64,000 bases of DNA, from contig NZ_LT727813.1 of the NCBI RefSeq assembly GCF_900162665.1, positions 340,214 to 404,213 on the forward strand, written 5' to 3'. Positions 26,887 to 35,494 of the stretch are shown piece after piece (the stretch's first letter is position 1; every line of letters begins with the position of its first letter). The notes under the pieces are model-generated. The model did not search any database, had not been told where the DNA came from, and was given only the letters and a program-made list of their open reading frames with translations. Made by a program: the position numbers and the translations under genes. This DNA comes from Oceanobacillus sojae (GTDB taxonomy: Bacteria > Bacillota > Bacilli > Bacillales > Amphibacillaceae).

Positions 26887-27444
26887 ATGAAAGCTTTAAA
26901 GCATTTTACGCTTTCCTGGATCGCAATTATTCTTTTTATAGGTTTGCTGTTCTGGCTTTACCAGCAGACAAATTCTTCTTATGAGAAAGTAGATGGAGAA
27001 GAAACGATATCAGAACTTCATCCCGCTGTCCAGGAAGCTGTCGATACGTTAATTGATCGTGCTGATAATATAGATATTGAGGTTGTTATTACAGATGGCC
27101 TGCGTACGGAAGAAGAACAGGAAACACTTTATGCAAGAGGAAGAGAAAATGAAGAAGATATTGTTACCCATGCCAGAGCCGGTGAAAGCTATCATAATTA
27201 TGGTCTGGCTGTGGATTATGCAATACGGAATAACAATGGAGAAATTATCTGGGATATCCATTATGACGGGAATAATAATGGAGAATCTGACTGGTTTGAA
27301 GTCGCGGAAATCGCAAAAGATTTAGACTTTGAATGGGGCGGAGATTTTAATGGCTTCACAGATTACCCGCATTTGCAGATGACATTTGGGTTGAGTATTT
27401 CTGAACTGCAGCAGGGATATCGTCCTCCTGTAGAAGAAGAATAG
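26887..27444 (+). CDS. Membrane-anchored M15 (VanY/CwlK-type) peptidase
   Basis: A 185-residue protein with an N-terminal signal anchor (about 8-25) and an M15 zinc peptidase domain. The ligands appear in SYHNYGLAVD (His 103, Asp 110) and YPHLQ (His 162). The GLR near 71-73 is conserved in the family. Such enzymes cut L-Ala-D-Glu or D-Ala-D-Ala bonds of peptidoglycan peptides outside the membrane. The closest Bacillus relative is CwlK (L,D-endopeptidase). A promoter-like TTGTTC and TATAGA 16 bases apart lies at 26829-26856. AAAGGAG stands rather far (13 bases) from the ATG. Confidence 0.87.
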   Translation: MKALKHFTLSWIAIILFIGLLFWLYQQTNSSYEKVDGEETISELHPAVQEAVDTLIDRADNIDIEVVITDGLRTEEEQETLYARGRENEEDIVTHARAGESYHNYGLAVDYAIRNNNGEIIWDIHYDGNNNGESDWFEVAEIAKDLDFEWGGDFNGFTDYPHLQMTFGLSISELQQGYRPPVEEE

Positions 27445-27553
27445 AATGGCAGTTATAACATTTATTCCACGTAAATATTTTTCATTGGAAAACCTCGTAT
27501 TCGTTTGTCCTTTTAGCAAATCCATAGTTTTTCTTCTACTCCCCTACCGTGTA

Positions 27554-27598
27554 AAAAAGAAATTCAGGCAGAAGCTTTTATTGTCTGAATTTCTTTTT
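27554..27598 (+). terminator. Bidirectional terminator
   Basis: AAAAAGAAATTCAG pairs with CTGAATTTCTTTTT around a 17-base loop; serves the convergent genes. Confidence 0.8.
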
Positions 27599-27647
27599 GT
27601 TTACCGAGATATCCAGCAGTTTTAAAAGACTTTTTTAGCTCCCTCTA

Positions 27648-27956
27648 TTAAAACAGATGAAGCTCTTGTATTTTTTTCTTTGTTTCAACCGTTCCCAGCT
27701 CATACAATTTGCGATAAATGGCAATCAGATACTCCTCATAGTTATCCCGTTTTGCATCAACTGGCCGCTCATCAAAAGGTTTTCCTACGAATTTAACTGC
27801 ATCTTTTGCATTTTTTTCTTTTTCCGCAAACAGAACTTCCATTTCTTTTACCTCTTCCGGTGTTGCATATATTTCATACTCAATACCGTTGTCAGGAAGC
27901 GAAACCTCGCTAACTTCTTTCGTATCAACTGTTACAAAGTATTTATTTCGTACCAT
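27648..27956 (-). CDS. Hypothetical soluble protein (102 aa)
   Basis: A small, charged, soluble protein starting MVRNKYFVTVDTKEVSEV. An N-terminal beta region (about 1-32) is followed by helices rich in Glu and Lys. The C-terminal NYEEYLIAIYRKLYELGTVETKKKI looks like a helical hairpin. GGGAGG precedes the ATG. I do not recognise a characterised family. It is monocistronic, with a terminator downstream and a repeat element upstream. Confidence 0.65.
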   Translation of the reverse strand: MVRNKYFVTVDTKEVSEVSLPDNGIEYEIYATPEEVKEMEVLFAEKEKNAKDAVKFVGKPFDERPVDAKRDNYEEYLIAIYRKLYELGTVETKKKIQELHLF

Positions 27957-28139
27957 TATTGGAAACCTCCCTTTTCTTATAAAACTTTACCCTTTTTAGC
28001 CGTGTTAAAACTTCTCTTTAACTCAACTTTCGCACCTAAAAAAATAACTTGCATATCACTGGGATGTGTGTTGATCGTCCTTCCACCTATCCCTTGACAA
28101 AGCATAAACTCTAGCTAGAAAGAAGGTAACGTGTAAGGC

Positions 28140-28295
28140 CACCGCTGCAGAGGCCTAACTGAGCGCAGACCAACCACGGAGACTCCTATGGGAACAGGGC
28201 GAGCTGAAGATCCACTTGAAAAGCGGTTTTCTTTTCAAGTTAGCTGAAGCCGTCCCCATGGAAAGCGGAGTGGTTGGTCGGAGCGGCGCTATACA
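28140..28295. repeat. Structured intergenic repeat, copy 2
   Basis: The same element type as at 11830. The arms are GACCAACCAC (about 28168-28177) and GTGGTTGGTC (28270-28279). The conserved inner blocks are GGAGACTCCTATGGGA and CCCATGGAAAGCGGAGTG. The centre holds a strong hairpin ACTTGAAAAG/CTTTTCAAGT flanked by direct repeats of AGCTGAAG. The arm sequence differs from copy 1, yet pairing is kept. Confidence 0.75.
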
Positions 28296-28483
28296 CAATC
28301 CTCCTTTCAATAAAAGATGATTTAATAAAACGCAAGCGGGATAATGAAGAACATGTTACCCGGATTGTAATAATGCTTGAAAAAATCGTTTAAAAACCGA
28401 AAAAAAAGACCATCATTTGATCTCGCTTTTCATTTCTTGAATTTAATAGATTAACATTTCCTCCATCCAATAGCTTTTATCCT

Positions 28484-28938
28484 TTATGCTTCTGTATTCT
28501 TTTTATTTGCCAATGTGTCTATCAGCCAGAAAAAGACACTTGGATAAATAGATAGAAATATAAAATTAGCTACTATTTCTCTATTATTAAAATCAGGAAA
28601 TCTTTCACCTAAAACGAAATATGCCAATAAAGCAATTATTATCCCCGCTAATGCATGCAGAACCGCTCTTAACGTATTTCCGGCTTCTGTATTCGTAATC
28701 CCTGCTGTTATTTTATCAATCCCGGCAGAAGCTGGAATCCCTGCAAGAAAAACAATTGGGGCTATATACCAAAGAGAAAACCAAAAAGAAAATAATAAAA
28801 CTTCCGAAGCAACGGTAAAAAAGCTGCATTAATTTCCTCGCCTGTAGATTCCGTTAAAATAATAAATACAAACCCCATGTTGAAAGAAGTAACACATGCT
28901 GCTAATAACTTACTTTTTGAAAAAATATTTTTTAACAT
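28484..28938 (-). pseudogene. Frameshifted membrane-protein gene
   Basis: The minus strand has an ATG at 28938 and encodes MLKNIFSKSKLLAACV through EEINAAF in one frame, with stop soon after. From a six-base T run (28817-28822 on the plus strand) the frame shifts and continues TVASEVLLFSFWFSLWYIAP to the end ANKKNTEA, stop at 28484. Together the halves give about 150 residues with four membrane helices. A single-base slip in the homopolymer joins them. The family is unknown to me. AAAGGG is the only, weak, ribosome binding site. It could be a recent pseudogene, a phase-variable tract or a sequencing error. Confidence 0.7.
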
Positions 28939-29039
28939 AACAACGCCCTTTATCTTTTACCGAATTCCAATTAAATCAACAGGCTATTCGGCTGACCATA
29001 TTGATATCTTCTTTTATTAAAAACAGATTATAACTCACT

Positions 29040-30377
29040 TTATTCCTCTTCATCCGCATAAATATATTGCGACGTTTCATCACTGCCGGAAGCATCTATA
29101 AATGCAGAAAAAGAAGTATACTCCTCATCCTTCCAAATCCAGATTCCCTCTTCTCCCTGTTCTTTATAGTAGATATTTTCTGTCAGAAGATTATCTCGAT
29201 TTTCCTGAAAGAAATTCGCAATAAAAATACGTGAGGCACTGGCAGTAAATTTATTATCCTTAATCTCATTATCATGCACATTATACTGCAGCAGAAGCTG
29301 TCCGCCATCTAACTCTTTTGTGTCATTTTGATATAGGGTATTTTCCGAAATCAACGTATCACGGGTGCCGCCTCTATCCTCATCATATCCGCCAATTGAT
29401 ATCCCGGTATAATAATTATGTGAAATCAGATTGTCTGTAATTTGAATATCCTCTGCATATTTCCCTGCATGTTCTGACGTAGCTTCAATCCCAATATCGT
29501 TCTCATACAGTTCATTCTTCCCGATAAGAATATCTTTCCCGCCATCTACATAAATAGCTGCTGCACTGTACTCACCGCCATACGCCGGATTAGAAAAAGA
29601 AGATATATGGTGCACTGTATTATTTTGTACATTCCCGTTCCGGACATAATCTGCAGCAGGATTATCAGCAACACCTTCATATCCTATTAAATCAATTCCA
29701 ATATTATCACTGTACCGAACCATATTTTCTTCTACTGTAAATCCATCAATATCTCCATTTAATACAATCGATTCACTGGTACCCAGCTTTAAATCCTCAA
29801 CAATATTATGTACGATATTTATATCCTTCATCGGACCTGTTCCATATACAGCAATTCCATGGCCGTTTCCTTCCTCATGCCATGTCTTTATTCCTTTGAC
29901 GGTATTATCCTTCACTGTAATATGGCTGCTCGAGCCGCTGATAAAAATGCCCATTACTGTTTCATCCATTAAATCTGTTGTTACGTTTTTGATTGTTAAT
30001 CCTTCTATATTTATATAATTCTTATCCTCCAGAACAACAAGTGCCTGGTCTCCATCTGCAGAATCCAAGTTCTCGCCATCCAGGATAACCTCTTCCTCTT
30101 CATATGCCTGAAAAGTGACTGGCTTATGCTTTGTACCGCTACGCTGAACAATCAGCGGCTCCTCATACGTTCCTTCACGGATATATACTGTTGTGCCAGC
30201 CTCTGCTTCCGAGCCGGCTTTAGCAATTGTTTGAAAAGGGTGTTCCAGCGTCCCTTCATTCTGATCGTCTCCATCCATTGCTACATAAATGACCTGATCG
30301 GCAGGATGATGCGAGCAGAAAGCAAATAACACTCCAGCAGCACATCCTAATACTATAAATAATCCAATTTTCTTCAT
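29040..30377 (-). CDS. Secreted right-handed beta-helix (DUF1565) protein
   Basis: A 445-residue exported protein. The signal sequence MKKIGLFIVLGCAAGVLFAF is followed by Cys 21, but Phe at -1 makes a true lipobox unlikely. The region from YVAMDGDDQNEGTLEHPF (about 31-48) is the DUF1565/pectate-lyase-like entry, then about twelve parallel beta-helix coils rich in Asn-Asn/Asp-Asn (NTVKG, NIVED, NMVRY, NTVHH, NELYE, NLISH, NTLYQ). Such proteins bind or cleave acidic polysaccharides (family 9 lyase-like) or form surface structures. Catalytic residues could not be assigned. It is followed upstream by a small YtzI-like gene on the same strand. Confidence 0.82.
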   Translation of the reverse strand: MKKIGLFIVLGCAAGVLFAFCSHHPADQVIYVAMDGDDQNEGTLEHPFQTIAKAGSEAEAGTTVYIREGTYEEPLIVQRSGTKHKPVTFQAYEEEEVILDGENLDSADGDQALVVLEDKNYINIEGLTIKNVTTDLMDETVMGIFISGSSSHITVKDNTVKGIKTWHEEGNGHGIAVYGTGPMKDINIVHNIVEDLKLGTSESIVLNGDIDGFTVEENMVRYSDNIGIDLIGYEGVADNPAADYVRNGNVQNNTVHHISSFSNPAYGGEYSAAAIYVDGGKDILIGKNELYENDIGIEATSEHAGKYAEDIQITDNLISHNYYTGISIGGYDEDRGGTRDTLISENTLYQNDTKELDGGQLLLQYNVHDNEIKDNKFTASASRIFIANFFQENRDNLLTENIYYKEQGEEGIWIWKDEEYTSFSAFIDASGSDETSQYIYADEEE

Positions 30378-30396
30378 GATTTTCTCCTAAGCCAAT

Positions 30397-30579
30397 TTAT
30401 TTCTTTTCTTCTTTTCGATTCTCATTATCCCTGTCGTTATCCTTTTTCTCTTCTTCATCAGGAAGTGGATCGATTTTATGCTTATAACCATATCCTTTTG
30501 ATAAAGTGACCAAAGATAAAATAATAACCATTGCAACCACAATGACTGAAACAACAATTACTGCAATATAGGATCCCAT
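30397..30579 (-). CDS. YtzI-like small membrane protein
   Basis: A 60-residue protein with one N-terminal membrane helix (about 4-26) and a charged Lys/Glu/Asp/Asn-rich tail. The juxtamembrane LSKGYGYKHKIDPLPDEE recalls the small Bacillus protein YtzI. GGAGGTAT precedes the ATG. It lies 19 bases before the beta-helix gene and probably shares its transcript. Function unknown. Confidence 0.6.
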   Translation of the reverse strand: MGSYIAVIVVSVIVVAMVIILSLVTLSKGYGYKHKIDPLPDEEEKKDNDRDNENRKEEKK

Positions 30580-30922
30580 GGTATACCTCCATCATTTCTT
30601 CTTATCTTCTATCCTATTAAACTATACATACCTTTTCAATAAATTTCTATTCCCCCGCTAAAAACGATGATTTTGAGTTATATAGAGCTTAAGCAATTAT
30701 ATTGCCGTATATATTGGTATTCTTAAGTTATTTCCCAATCATGCCATTAAACGGCAGTTAAAACAAATTCTTGCTAAAATATGCCGTTTGAGAATCTTTC
30801 CCTTTCTCTGTAACATATTTGTTATCTTATGTTGATTTCATGTAATATTCTTTTTTTAGAATAGCGGCATTGTTAATCAGCATTTTTTATTATCTATTAA
30901 TCTTGTAAGGGGGAGCATTTAG
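30580..30922. other. Intergenic region upstream of ehuB
   Basis: The stretch is AT-rich and non-coding. It contains an inverted repeat AAACGGCA (30749-30756) / TGCCGTTT (30782-30789), which may be an operator or RNA stem. A weak promoter TTGTTA/TAATAT with 18-base spacing (30819-30848) has a TG before the -10. No riboswitch class was recognised. Confidence 0.35.
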
Positions 30923-31783
30923 TTGAGAAAAAAAATAATACTTATTGGCCTGACACTGTTTCTATCGCTGCTGGCTGCCTGCGGAGGATCAGATAATGGT
31001 TTAGAAAGCATCCAGGATTCCGGCACGGTTGAAGTCGGTTTCGCTAATGAATCACCTTATGCGTATGAAGAAGACGGTGAATTAAAAGGAGCAGCCGTTG
31101 ACATTGCTACAGCAGTTTTCGCTGAGCTTGGCGTTGATAATGTAGAAGGTAAATTATCCGATTTTGGAGAACTTATTCCGGGGTTACAGGCAGGACAGTT
31201 TGATGTTGTCACTGCAGGCATGGCTATCCAGCCGGACCGCTGTGAAAATGCACTGTTCGGCGAACCGGAAATGGTATATGGTGAAGGACTTGTTGTCGAG
31301 GCCGGCAACCCATTGTCTATTGAAAGCTACGAAGATATTGCTGATAACCCGGAGATAACAGTAGTTGTTATGGAGGGTGCTACAGAAGTTGAATTTCTAA
31401 AATCTGAAGGTGTAGCTGATGACCAGATCATTACTGCATCTGACATTCCCGCAACCTTCTCTGCTATTCAGGCAGGACGCGCTGATGCAACAACTGGCAC
31501 GGAAATGACAGTACGGATGGCTTTTGAATCTGCAGACACAGAGGATTTAGAGATTATCGAAAGCTTTGAACAGCCAGATATAGATGGTGTACCAAGCTAT
31601 GGAGCCGCTGCATTCAGTCTGGAAAACGAAGAGCTTCGTGATGCATACAACGAAAAACTAGAAGAGTTAAAAGAAGATGGCACTGTTGCAGAATTATTGG
31701 AACAAAATGGATTTCATCCGGAAAGCAATTTTGTTGAAGCAGGTTCTGTAACAGCAGAACAGGTATGTCAGGGTGAATACTAA
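30923..31783 (+). CDS. ehuB: Ectoine/hydroxyectoine-binding lipoprotein EhuB
   Basis: A 286-residue family-3 solute-binding protein. It starts with TTG behind AAGGGGGAG. The lipobox LAAC puts the lipidated Cys at 20. Diagnostic EhuB-like features are GFANESPYAYEEDGELKG near 36-53, the RCENALFGEP region near 108-117 in place of the usual xRxxxxxF motif, and the C-terminal TAEQVCQGEY. It is the first gene of ehuBCDA, an importer that scavenges compatible solutes under salt stress. A strong hairpin follows it inside the operon. Confidence 0.88.
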   Translation: MRKKIILIGLTLFLSLLAACGGSDNGLESIQDSGTVEVGFANESPYAYEEDGELKGAAVDIATAVFAELGVDNVEGKLSDFGELIPGLQAGQFDVVTAGMAIQPDRCENALFGEPEMVYGEGLVVEAGNPLSIESYEDIADNPEITVVVMEGATEVEFLKSEGVADDQIITASDIPATFSAIQAGRADATTGTEMTVRMAFESADTEDLEIIESFEQPDIDGVPSYGAAAFSLENEELRDAYNEKLEELKEDGTVAELLEQNGFHPESNFVEAGSVTAEQVCQGEY

Positions 31784-31819
31784 TCTTGAAAGTGGATGAA
31801 ACAGATATTTTTCAGACTC

Positions 31820-31868
31820 CATAGGGCGGTTCCTTCACGCAAGGAGCGCCCTATCTTTCTTTTTTAAT
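31820..31868 (+). terminator. Intra-operon hairpin between ehuB and ehuC
   Basis: ATAGGGCG..TTCCTT pairs with AAGGA..CGCCCTAT and is followed by a T-rich run. It probably acts as a partial terminator or 3' stabiliser so the binding protein is made in excess over the permeases. Confidence 0.7.
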
Positions 31869-31933
31869 AGAAAAATAGAAAACAAGACATCCCATTTATC
31901 CTGCACATAACGATTATGAAGGAGGTATTTACC

Positions 31934-32593
31934 ATTAGTGCAATATTAGAAATTGCCCCGCAGTTATGGCGGGGTGTTCAAATAACTGTATCCATATTAA
32001 TTGCTGCTGCACTATTTGCGTATATCATGTCATTTATAGCTGGACTGTGTCGGCTTTCCAATAATTTTATATTACGAAAATTGACCGGATTTTACGTAGA
32101 AGTATTTCGCGGGACATCCTTGATTGTTCAATTATTCTGGCTTTACTATGCTATCCCGATGTTATTCGGGATTAACCTGGGTTCCAATTGGTGGATTGGT
32201 GTCATTGCAATTGGCTTAAACTATGGCGCATATCTTTCAGAAGTTGTCCGCAGCTCCATTTTATCTGTAGTACAGGGACAGTATGAAGCTGCAACTGCGT
32301 TAAATATGTCTTCTTTTCAAAGGATGCGCCTTATTATTTTCCCACAGGCAGTACGTATGATGCTTCCTGAATTCGGTAACTATACGATTCAAATTTTAAA
32401 GGGGACCTCTCTTGTTTCTTTAATTGGCTTAACGGATATTTTATATTACGGAGATGTGATGCGAAGCACCAGCTTATCCTTATCACCATTGATTTATCTC
32501 ACTGCACTTGTATTCTATTTCATTTTGGCACTTCCGTTAATTTTCCTTACCAGGAAGGCTGAAAAAATTGCTAAAAAGGGGGTAGCCAGCTGA
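31934..32593 (+). CDS. ehuC: Ectoine ABC permease EhuC
   Basis: About 219 residues with five membrane helices. The coupling loop is YEAATALNMSSFQRMRLIIFPQ (near residues 116-137 of the form given). The only strong ribosome binding site, AAGGAGGT at 31919-31926, overlaps codons 2-4 of the ATG-started frame at 31916. Eight bases after its GGAGG is ATT AGT GCA, so I place the start at this ATT, a rare initiation codon. The alternative is the ATG at 31916 with no upstream site, adding MKEVFT. The stop overlaps ehuD by one base. Confidence 0.85.
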   Translation: MSAILEIAPQLWRGVQITVSILIAAALFAYIMSFIAGLCRLSNNFILRKLTGFYVEVFRGTSLIVQLFWLYYAIPMLFGINLGSNWWIGVIAIGLNYGAYLSEVVRSSILSVVQGQYEAATALNMSSFQRMRLIIFPQAVRMMLPEFGNYTIQILKGTSLVSLIGLTDILYYGDVMRSTSLSLSPLIYLTALVFYFILALPLIFLTRKAEKIAKKGVAS

Positions 32594-33306
32594 TGAATCT
32601 GAATTATTGGAACTGGGATACGTTTTTTGATGCGTTACCAGTGATATTACAAGGACTTGGAATTACGATTGGGTTGACGATAGCAAGCTATCTCTTTGCC
32701 TTGATTTTTGGTTTCTTATGGACATTCCTGCGTCGTATTCCAAATCGTTTTATTTATTTTATTATTACTTGGATAATGGAATTTATCCGTTCTACTCCTC
32801 CACTTGTCCAGTTATTTTTCATTTATTATGCGCTGCCGGTGATACCTTATATTGGTATATCTCTCCATCCATTCGCTTGTGCTGTATTGGGACTTGGTAT
32901 ACACTTTAGTACGTATATTGGTGAAATTTATCGTTCCGGAATTGAAAATGTGGATAAGGGACAGTGGGAAGCTTCCACCGCATTGAATATTTCCACATGG
33001 GATAAATGGCGAAAGATTATTTTGCCACAGGCGATTCCGCCAACCATTCCGATGCTTGGAAACTACTTTATTATTATGTTTAAAGAGGTGCCGCTCGCAT
33101 CTACCATTGGAGTAGCGGGAATAATGCTGCTTGCCAGATCATATGGTGCCGAAAACTGGTCCTACCTTGAGCCGTTAACTATTGTAGGAATCATTTTCTT
33201 AGTATTAAGCTATCCTTCTGCAGTGTTGATAAAAAAGGTAGAGAATCGATTTAATAAAAAATTCAATAAAAATCAAATTATAAAAGACAAAGGAGCAATG
33301 CAATAA
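32593..33306 (+). CDS. ehuD: Ectoine ABC permease EhuD
   Basis: A 237-residue HisM-type permease with five membrane helices and the EAA loop WEASTALNISTWDKWRKIILPQA near residues 131-153. It pairs with EhuC as a heterodimer in the membrane. Its ATG overlaps the ehuC stop (TGATG) and its own stop overlaps the ehuA start (TAATG), so three genes are translationally coupled. The C-terminus is Lys/Asn-rich. Confidence 0.9.
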   Translation: MNLNYWNWDTFFDALPVILQGLGITIGLTIASYLFALIFGFLWTFLRRIPNRFIYFIITWIMEFIRSTPPLVQLFFIYYALPVIPYIGISLHPFACAVLGLGIHFSTYIGEIYRSGIENVDKGQWEASTALNISTWDKWRKIILPQAIPPTIPMLGNYFIIMFKEVPLASTIGVAGIMLLARSYGAENWSYLEPLTIVGIIFLVLSYPSAVLIKKVENRFNKKFNKNQIIKDKGAMQ

Positions 33307-34076
33307 TGGCCGAACCAATCGTTACCTACAAAGATGTTCATAAATCTTTTGGCGATGTAGAGGTGCTGAAAGGAATTGATTTAAATATATATCCGGCTGA
33401 AAAAGTTGCTGTCATCGGCCCTAGCGGCTCCGGGAAAACAACGATTATCCGGATGCTGATGACATTGGAGCAGCCGACCGCCGGTGATATTATCGTCGAT
33501 GGGCATAATCTGTGGAAAATGGAGAAGAACGGAAAAATGGTCCATGCTAATGACAAACATCTGCGCTCTATTCGCGGGGATATTGGAATGGTGTTTCAGC
33601 ATTTCAATCTGTTTCCACATATGACCATTTTAGAAAATTGTATGACGGCACCGATTCATGTCAAAAAGGAAGAAAAAAGCGATGTAAAAAAACGCTCGAT
33701 TGAAATGCTTGAACGGGTAGGACTAGGTGATAAACTGGATAACTATCCAAACCAGCTTTCCGGAGGTCAGAAGCAGCGTGTAGCAATGGCCCGAGCGCTT
33801 GTAATGCGGCCGAAAATTATGCTGTTTGATGAAGTTACCTCTGCACTCGACCCAGAACTTGTCGGTGAAGTGCTGAATGTTATCCGTGATATTGCAGAAA
33901 ATGATGATATGGCAATGGTTCTTGTCACACATGAAATGGACTTTGCCCTGGATATAGCGGATAAAGTACTCTTTTTAGATGAAGGGGTTATCGCAGAGCA
34001 GGGAACAGCAAGTGAGGTTATTGAGCATTCCAAAAATCCTCGTGTTCAATCTTTTCTGCAGCGTTTTAGAGGATAA
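33306..34076 (+). CDS. ehuA: Ectoine ABC importer ATPase EhuA
   Basis: A 256-residue GlnQ-type ATPase. Walker A GPSGSGKTT near 38-46, an insertion of about 14 residues after the usual LxxxExPTxGxI segment (WKMEKNGKMVHANDKHL near 69-85), signature [15 protein letters not shown] near 147-161, Walker B IMLFDEVTSALDP near 167-179 (Val in place of Pro after Glu) and switch His. The EhuA family typically carries the inserted NG-rich loop. It is the last gene before the operon terminator. Confidence 0.9.
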   Translation: MAEPIVTYKDVHKSFGDVEVLKGIDLNIYPAEKVAVIGPSGSGKTTIIRMLMTLEQPTAGDIIVDGHNLWKMEKNGKMVHANDKHLRSIRGDIGMVFQHFNLFPHMTILENCMTAPIHVKKEEKSDVKKRSIEMLERVGLGDKLDNYPNQLSGGQKQRVAMARALVMRPKIMLFDEVTSALDPELVGEVLNVIRDIAENDDMAMVLVTHEMDFALDIADKVLFLDEGVIAEQGTASEVIEHSKNPRVQSFLQRFRG

Positions 34077-34094
34077 GAGAAAAATAATTATTAC

Positions 34095-34124
34095 TCCCCA
34101 GCCAAATTTTATGGCTGGGTTTTG
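34095..34124 (+). terminator. Terminator of ehuBCDA
   Basis: CCCAGCCA and TGGCTGGG form an eight-base-pair stem followed by TTTTG. Confidence 0.8.
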
Positions 34125-34170
34125 TATGTTTTGTATGTCCTATAACTTGAGAAAAATAGCTGACTCTTTC

Positions 34171-34806
34171 TTAAGAAGCCTCCGCTAACTCTGTTTGATG
34201 TTTGTCCTCATATTTTCGTGCCCAGCGGACAAGCAGATATGCAAATGGCGTATCAACCGCTGCAACGGTAAACTTCCATATATATTGCGATACAATCATT
34301 CCCAGTAAAACGGCTGTCGGAACCACGCCCCAAAAAGCAATGATAATAAACAGAACGGTATCAAAGAGCTGACTGGTCATCGTGGATAAATTATTACGCA
34401 GCCACAGCTTTTTCCTTCCATGCCGCTGTTTTAGAGTATGAAAAATCGTAACATCCAGATGCTGGCTGACAAAATAGGAAACCAGGCTGGCCAGGATTAT
34501 CCGGAAGCTCCCGTTGAAAATTTCTTCAAAAGCAGGCTGCGATTGAAAATCCGCTGCCGGTGGAAGCTGAATCGAAATATAGATGAATACCATGGCAAGC
34601 ACTTGTGTTAAAAATCCGGCCTGGACCGTTCTCCGGGCTGCTTTCTTTCCATAAACCTCACCAATGACATCCGTCATCAAATAAGTGATTACATAAACAA
34701 TTGCTGCGGCGGGCAATACAATACTACCAATTTCAAATAATTTAACTGACAAAATATTCGACAATAATAACAGGCCAACAAAGATGGCGGTAAAATAAAT
34801 ATACAT
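34171..34806 (-). CDS. Queuosine precursor transporter (YhhQ/VUT family)
   Basis: A 211-residue membrane protein with six helices. Family features are VLPAAAIVYVITYLMTDVIGEVYG (near residues 30-53) and LDVTIFH near 118-124 followed by WLRNNLSTM near 136-144. YhhQ-type carriers import preQ0/preQ1. The start at MYIYFTAIF follows GAAGAGG; the earlier in-frame ATG has no site. It lies 47 bases downstream of queF on the same strand, so it is likely also under the preQ1 riboswitch. This lets the cell combine salvage and de novo routes. Confidence 0.88.
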   Translation of the reverse strand: MYIYFTAIFVGLLLLSNILSVKLFEIGSIVLPAAAIVYVITYLMTDVIGEVYGKKAARRTVQAGFLTQVLAMVFIYISIQLPPAADFQSQPAFEEIFNGSFRIILASLVSYFVSQHLDVTIFHTLKQRHGRKKLWLRNNLSTMTSQLFDTVLFIIIAFWGVVPTAVLLGMIVSQYIWKFTVAAVDTPFAYLLVRWARKYEDKHQTELAEAS

Positions 34807-34853
34807 TATCCTCTTCCCTTCTCTCCAAAGGTTCAAGGACCTAACGTTTCCCT

Positions 34854-35351
34854 CTATCGGTTATCTACCTTTTCCGGATACATATCATGCTGCATTAGCC
34901 GGTTTTCTGCCATCTTTTCAAATTTTGTCCCCTGTTTTCCATAATTACAATATGGATCAATGGAGATTCCTCCGCGCGGTGTAAACTTCCCTCTCACCTC
35001 AATATAACGGGGGTTCATCAGCTCAATTAGATCATTCATAATGATATTGACACAGTCCTCATGGAAATCACCATGGTTCCTAAAACTGAATAAATATAAT
35101 TTTAAAGATTTACTTTCTACCATTTTAATATCAGGAATATAACTGATATAAATGGTTCCAAAATCGGGCTGATTTGTCATTGGACAAAGTGTTGTAAATT
35201 CCGGACAGTTCAGCTTTACAAAATAATCCCGGTTCGGATGCTGATTATCAAACACCTCTAAAATCTCTGGTGTATAATCAAATGCATATTTCGTCTCTTT
35301 ATTCCCCAGCAATTCAATTCCCTGAAGATCCTTTTCACTTCTTCCTGCCAT
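34854..35351 (-). CDS. queF: NADPH-dependent 7-cyano-7-deazaguanine reductase QueF
   Basis: A 165-residue unimodular type I QueF of the T-fold family. The catalytic Cys 56 is in [13 protein letters not shown], Asp 63 is the proton donor, and the NADPH/QueF motif ESKSLKLYL begins at Glu 79. HGDFHED follows near 93-99. It reduces the nitrile of preQ0 to the amine preQ1, the last step before insertion into tRNA. GGAGGTGAG precedes the ATG. The gene is preceded by a preQ1-I riboswitch with a terminator. Confidence 0.96.
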   Translation of the reverse strand: MAGRSEKDLQGIELLGNKETKYAFDYTPEILEVFDNQHPNRDYFVKLNCPEFTTLCPMTNQPDFGTIYISYIPDIKMVESKSLKLYLFSFRNHGDFHEDCVNIIMNDLIELMNPRYIEVRGKFTPRGGISIDPYCNYGKQGTKFEKMAENRLMQHDMYPEKVDNR

Positions 35352-35379
35352 TGCTGCTCACCTCCTTTTAATGTTTTAA

Positions 35380-35415
35380 AAACAAAAAAGCCATGCTCCC
35401 AAGGAACATGGCTCG
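35380..35415 (-). terminator. Expression-platform terminator of preQ1 riboswitch
   Basis: On the minus strand GAGCCATGTTCC and GGGAGCATGGCTTTTTTG form a stem followed by T-run, about 15 bases after the aptamer. Confidence 0.85.
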
Positions 35416-35430
35416 ATAATCGCAAGTTGT

Positions 35431-35468
35431 CCTTAGTTTTTTATAGAGGGTTAACGCTAAGAACCTCT
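35431..35468 (-). promoter_or_regulatory. preQ1-I riboswitch aptamer
   Basis: The minus strand reads AGAGGTTCTTAGCGTTAACC, CTCTATAAAAAACTAAGG. The P1 stem AGAGG/CCTCT, the A-rich tail and the terminal CTAAGG that closes the H-type pseudoknot are those of preQ1 class I aptamers. Ligand binding should favour the following terminator and shut off queF. Confidence 0.93.
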
Positions 35469-35494
35469 GCCTATTGGTTAAAATAACACTTCAT

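Noticed and set aside
28310..28393. A 27-codon coding-like plus-strand stretch ending MLEKIV.
   Set aside because: No start or ribosome binding site and too short to separate from chance; it directly follows the structured repeat.
29040..30377. Lipoprotein annotation of the beta-helix protein.
   Set aside because: The Cys after the signal sequence is preceded by Phe, which does not fit the lipobox -1 position.
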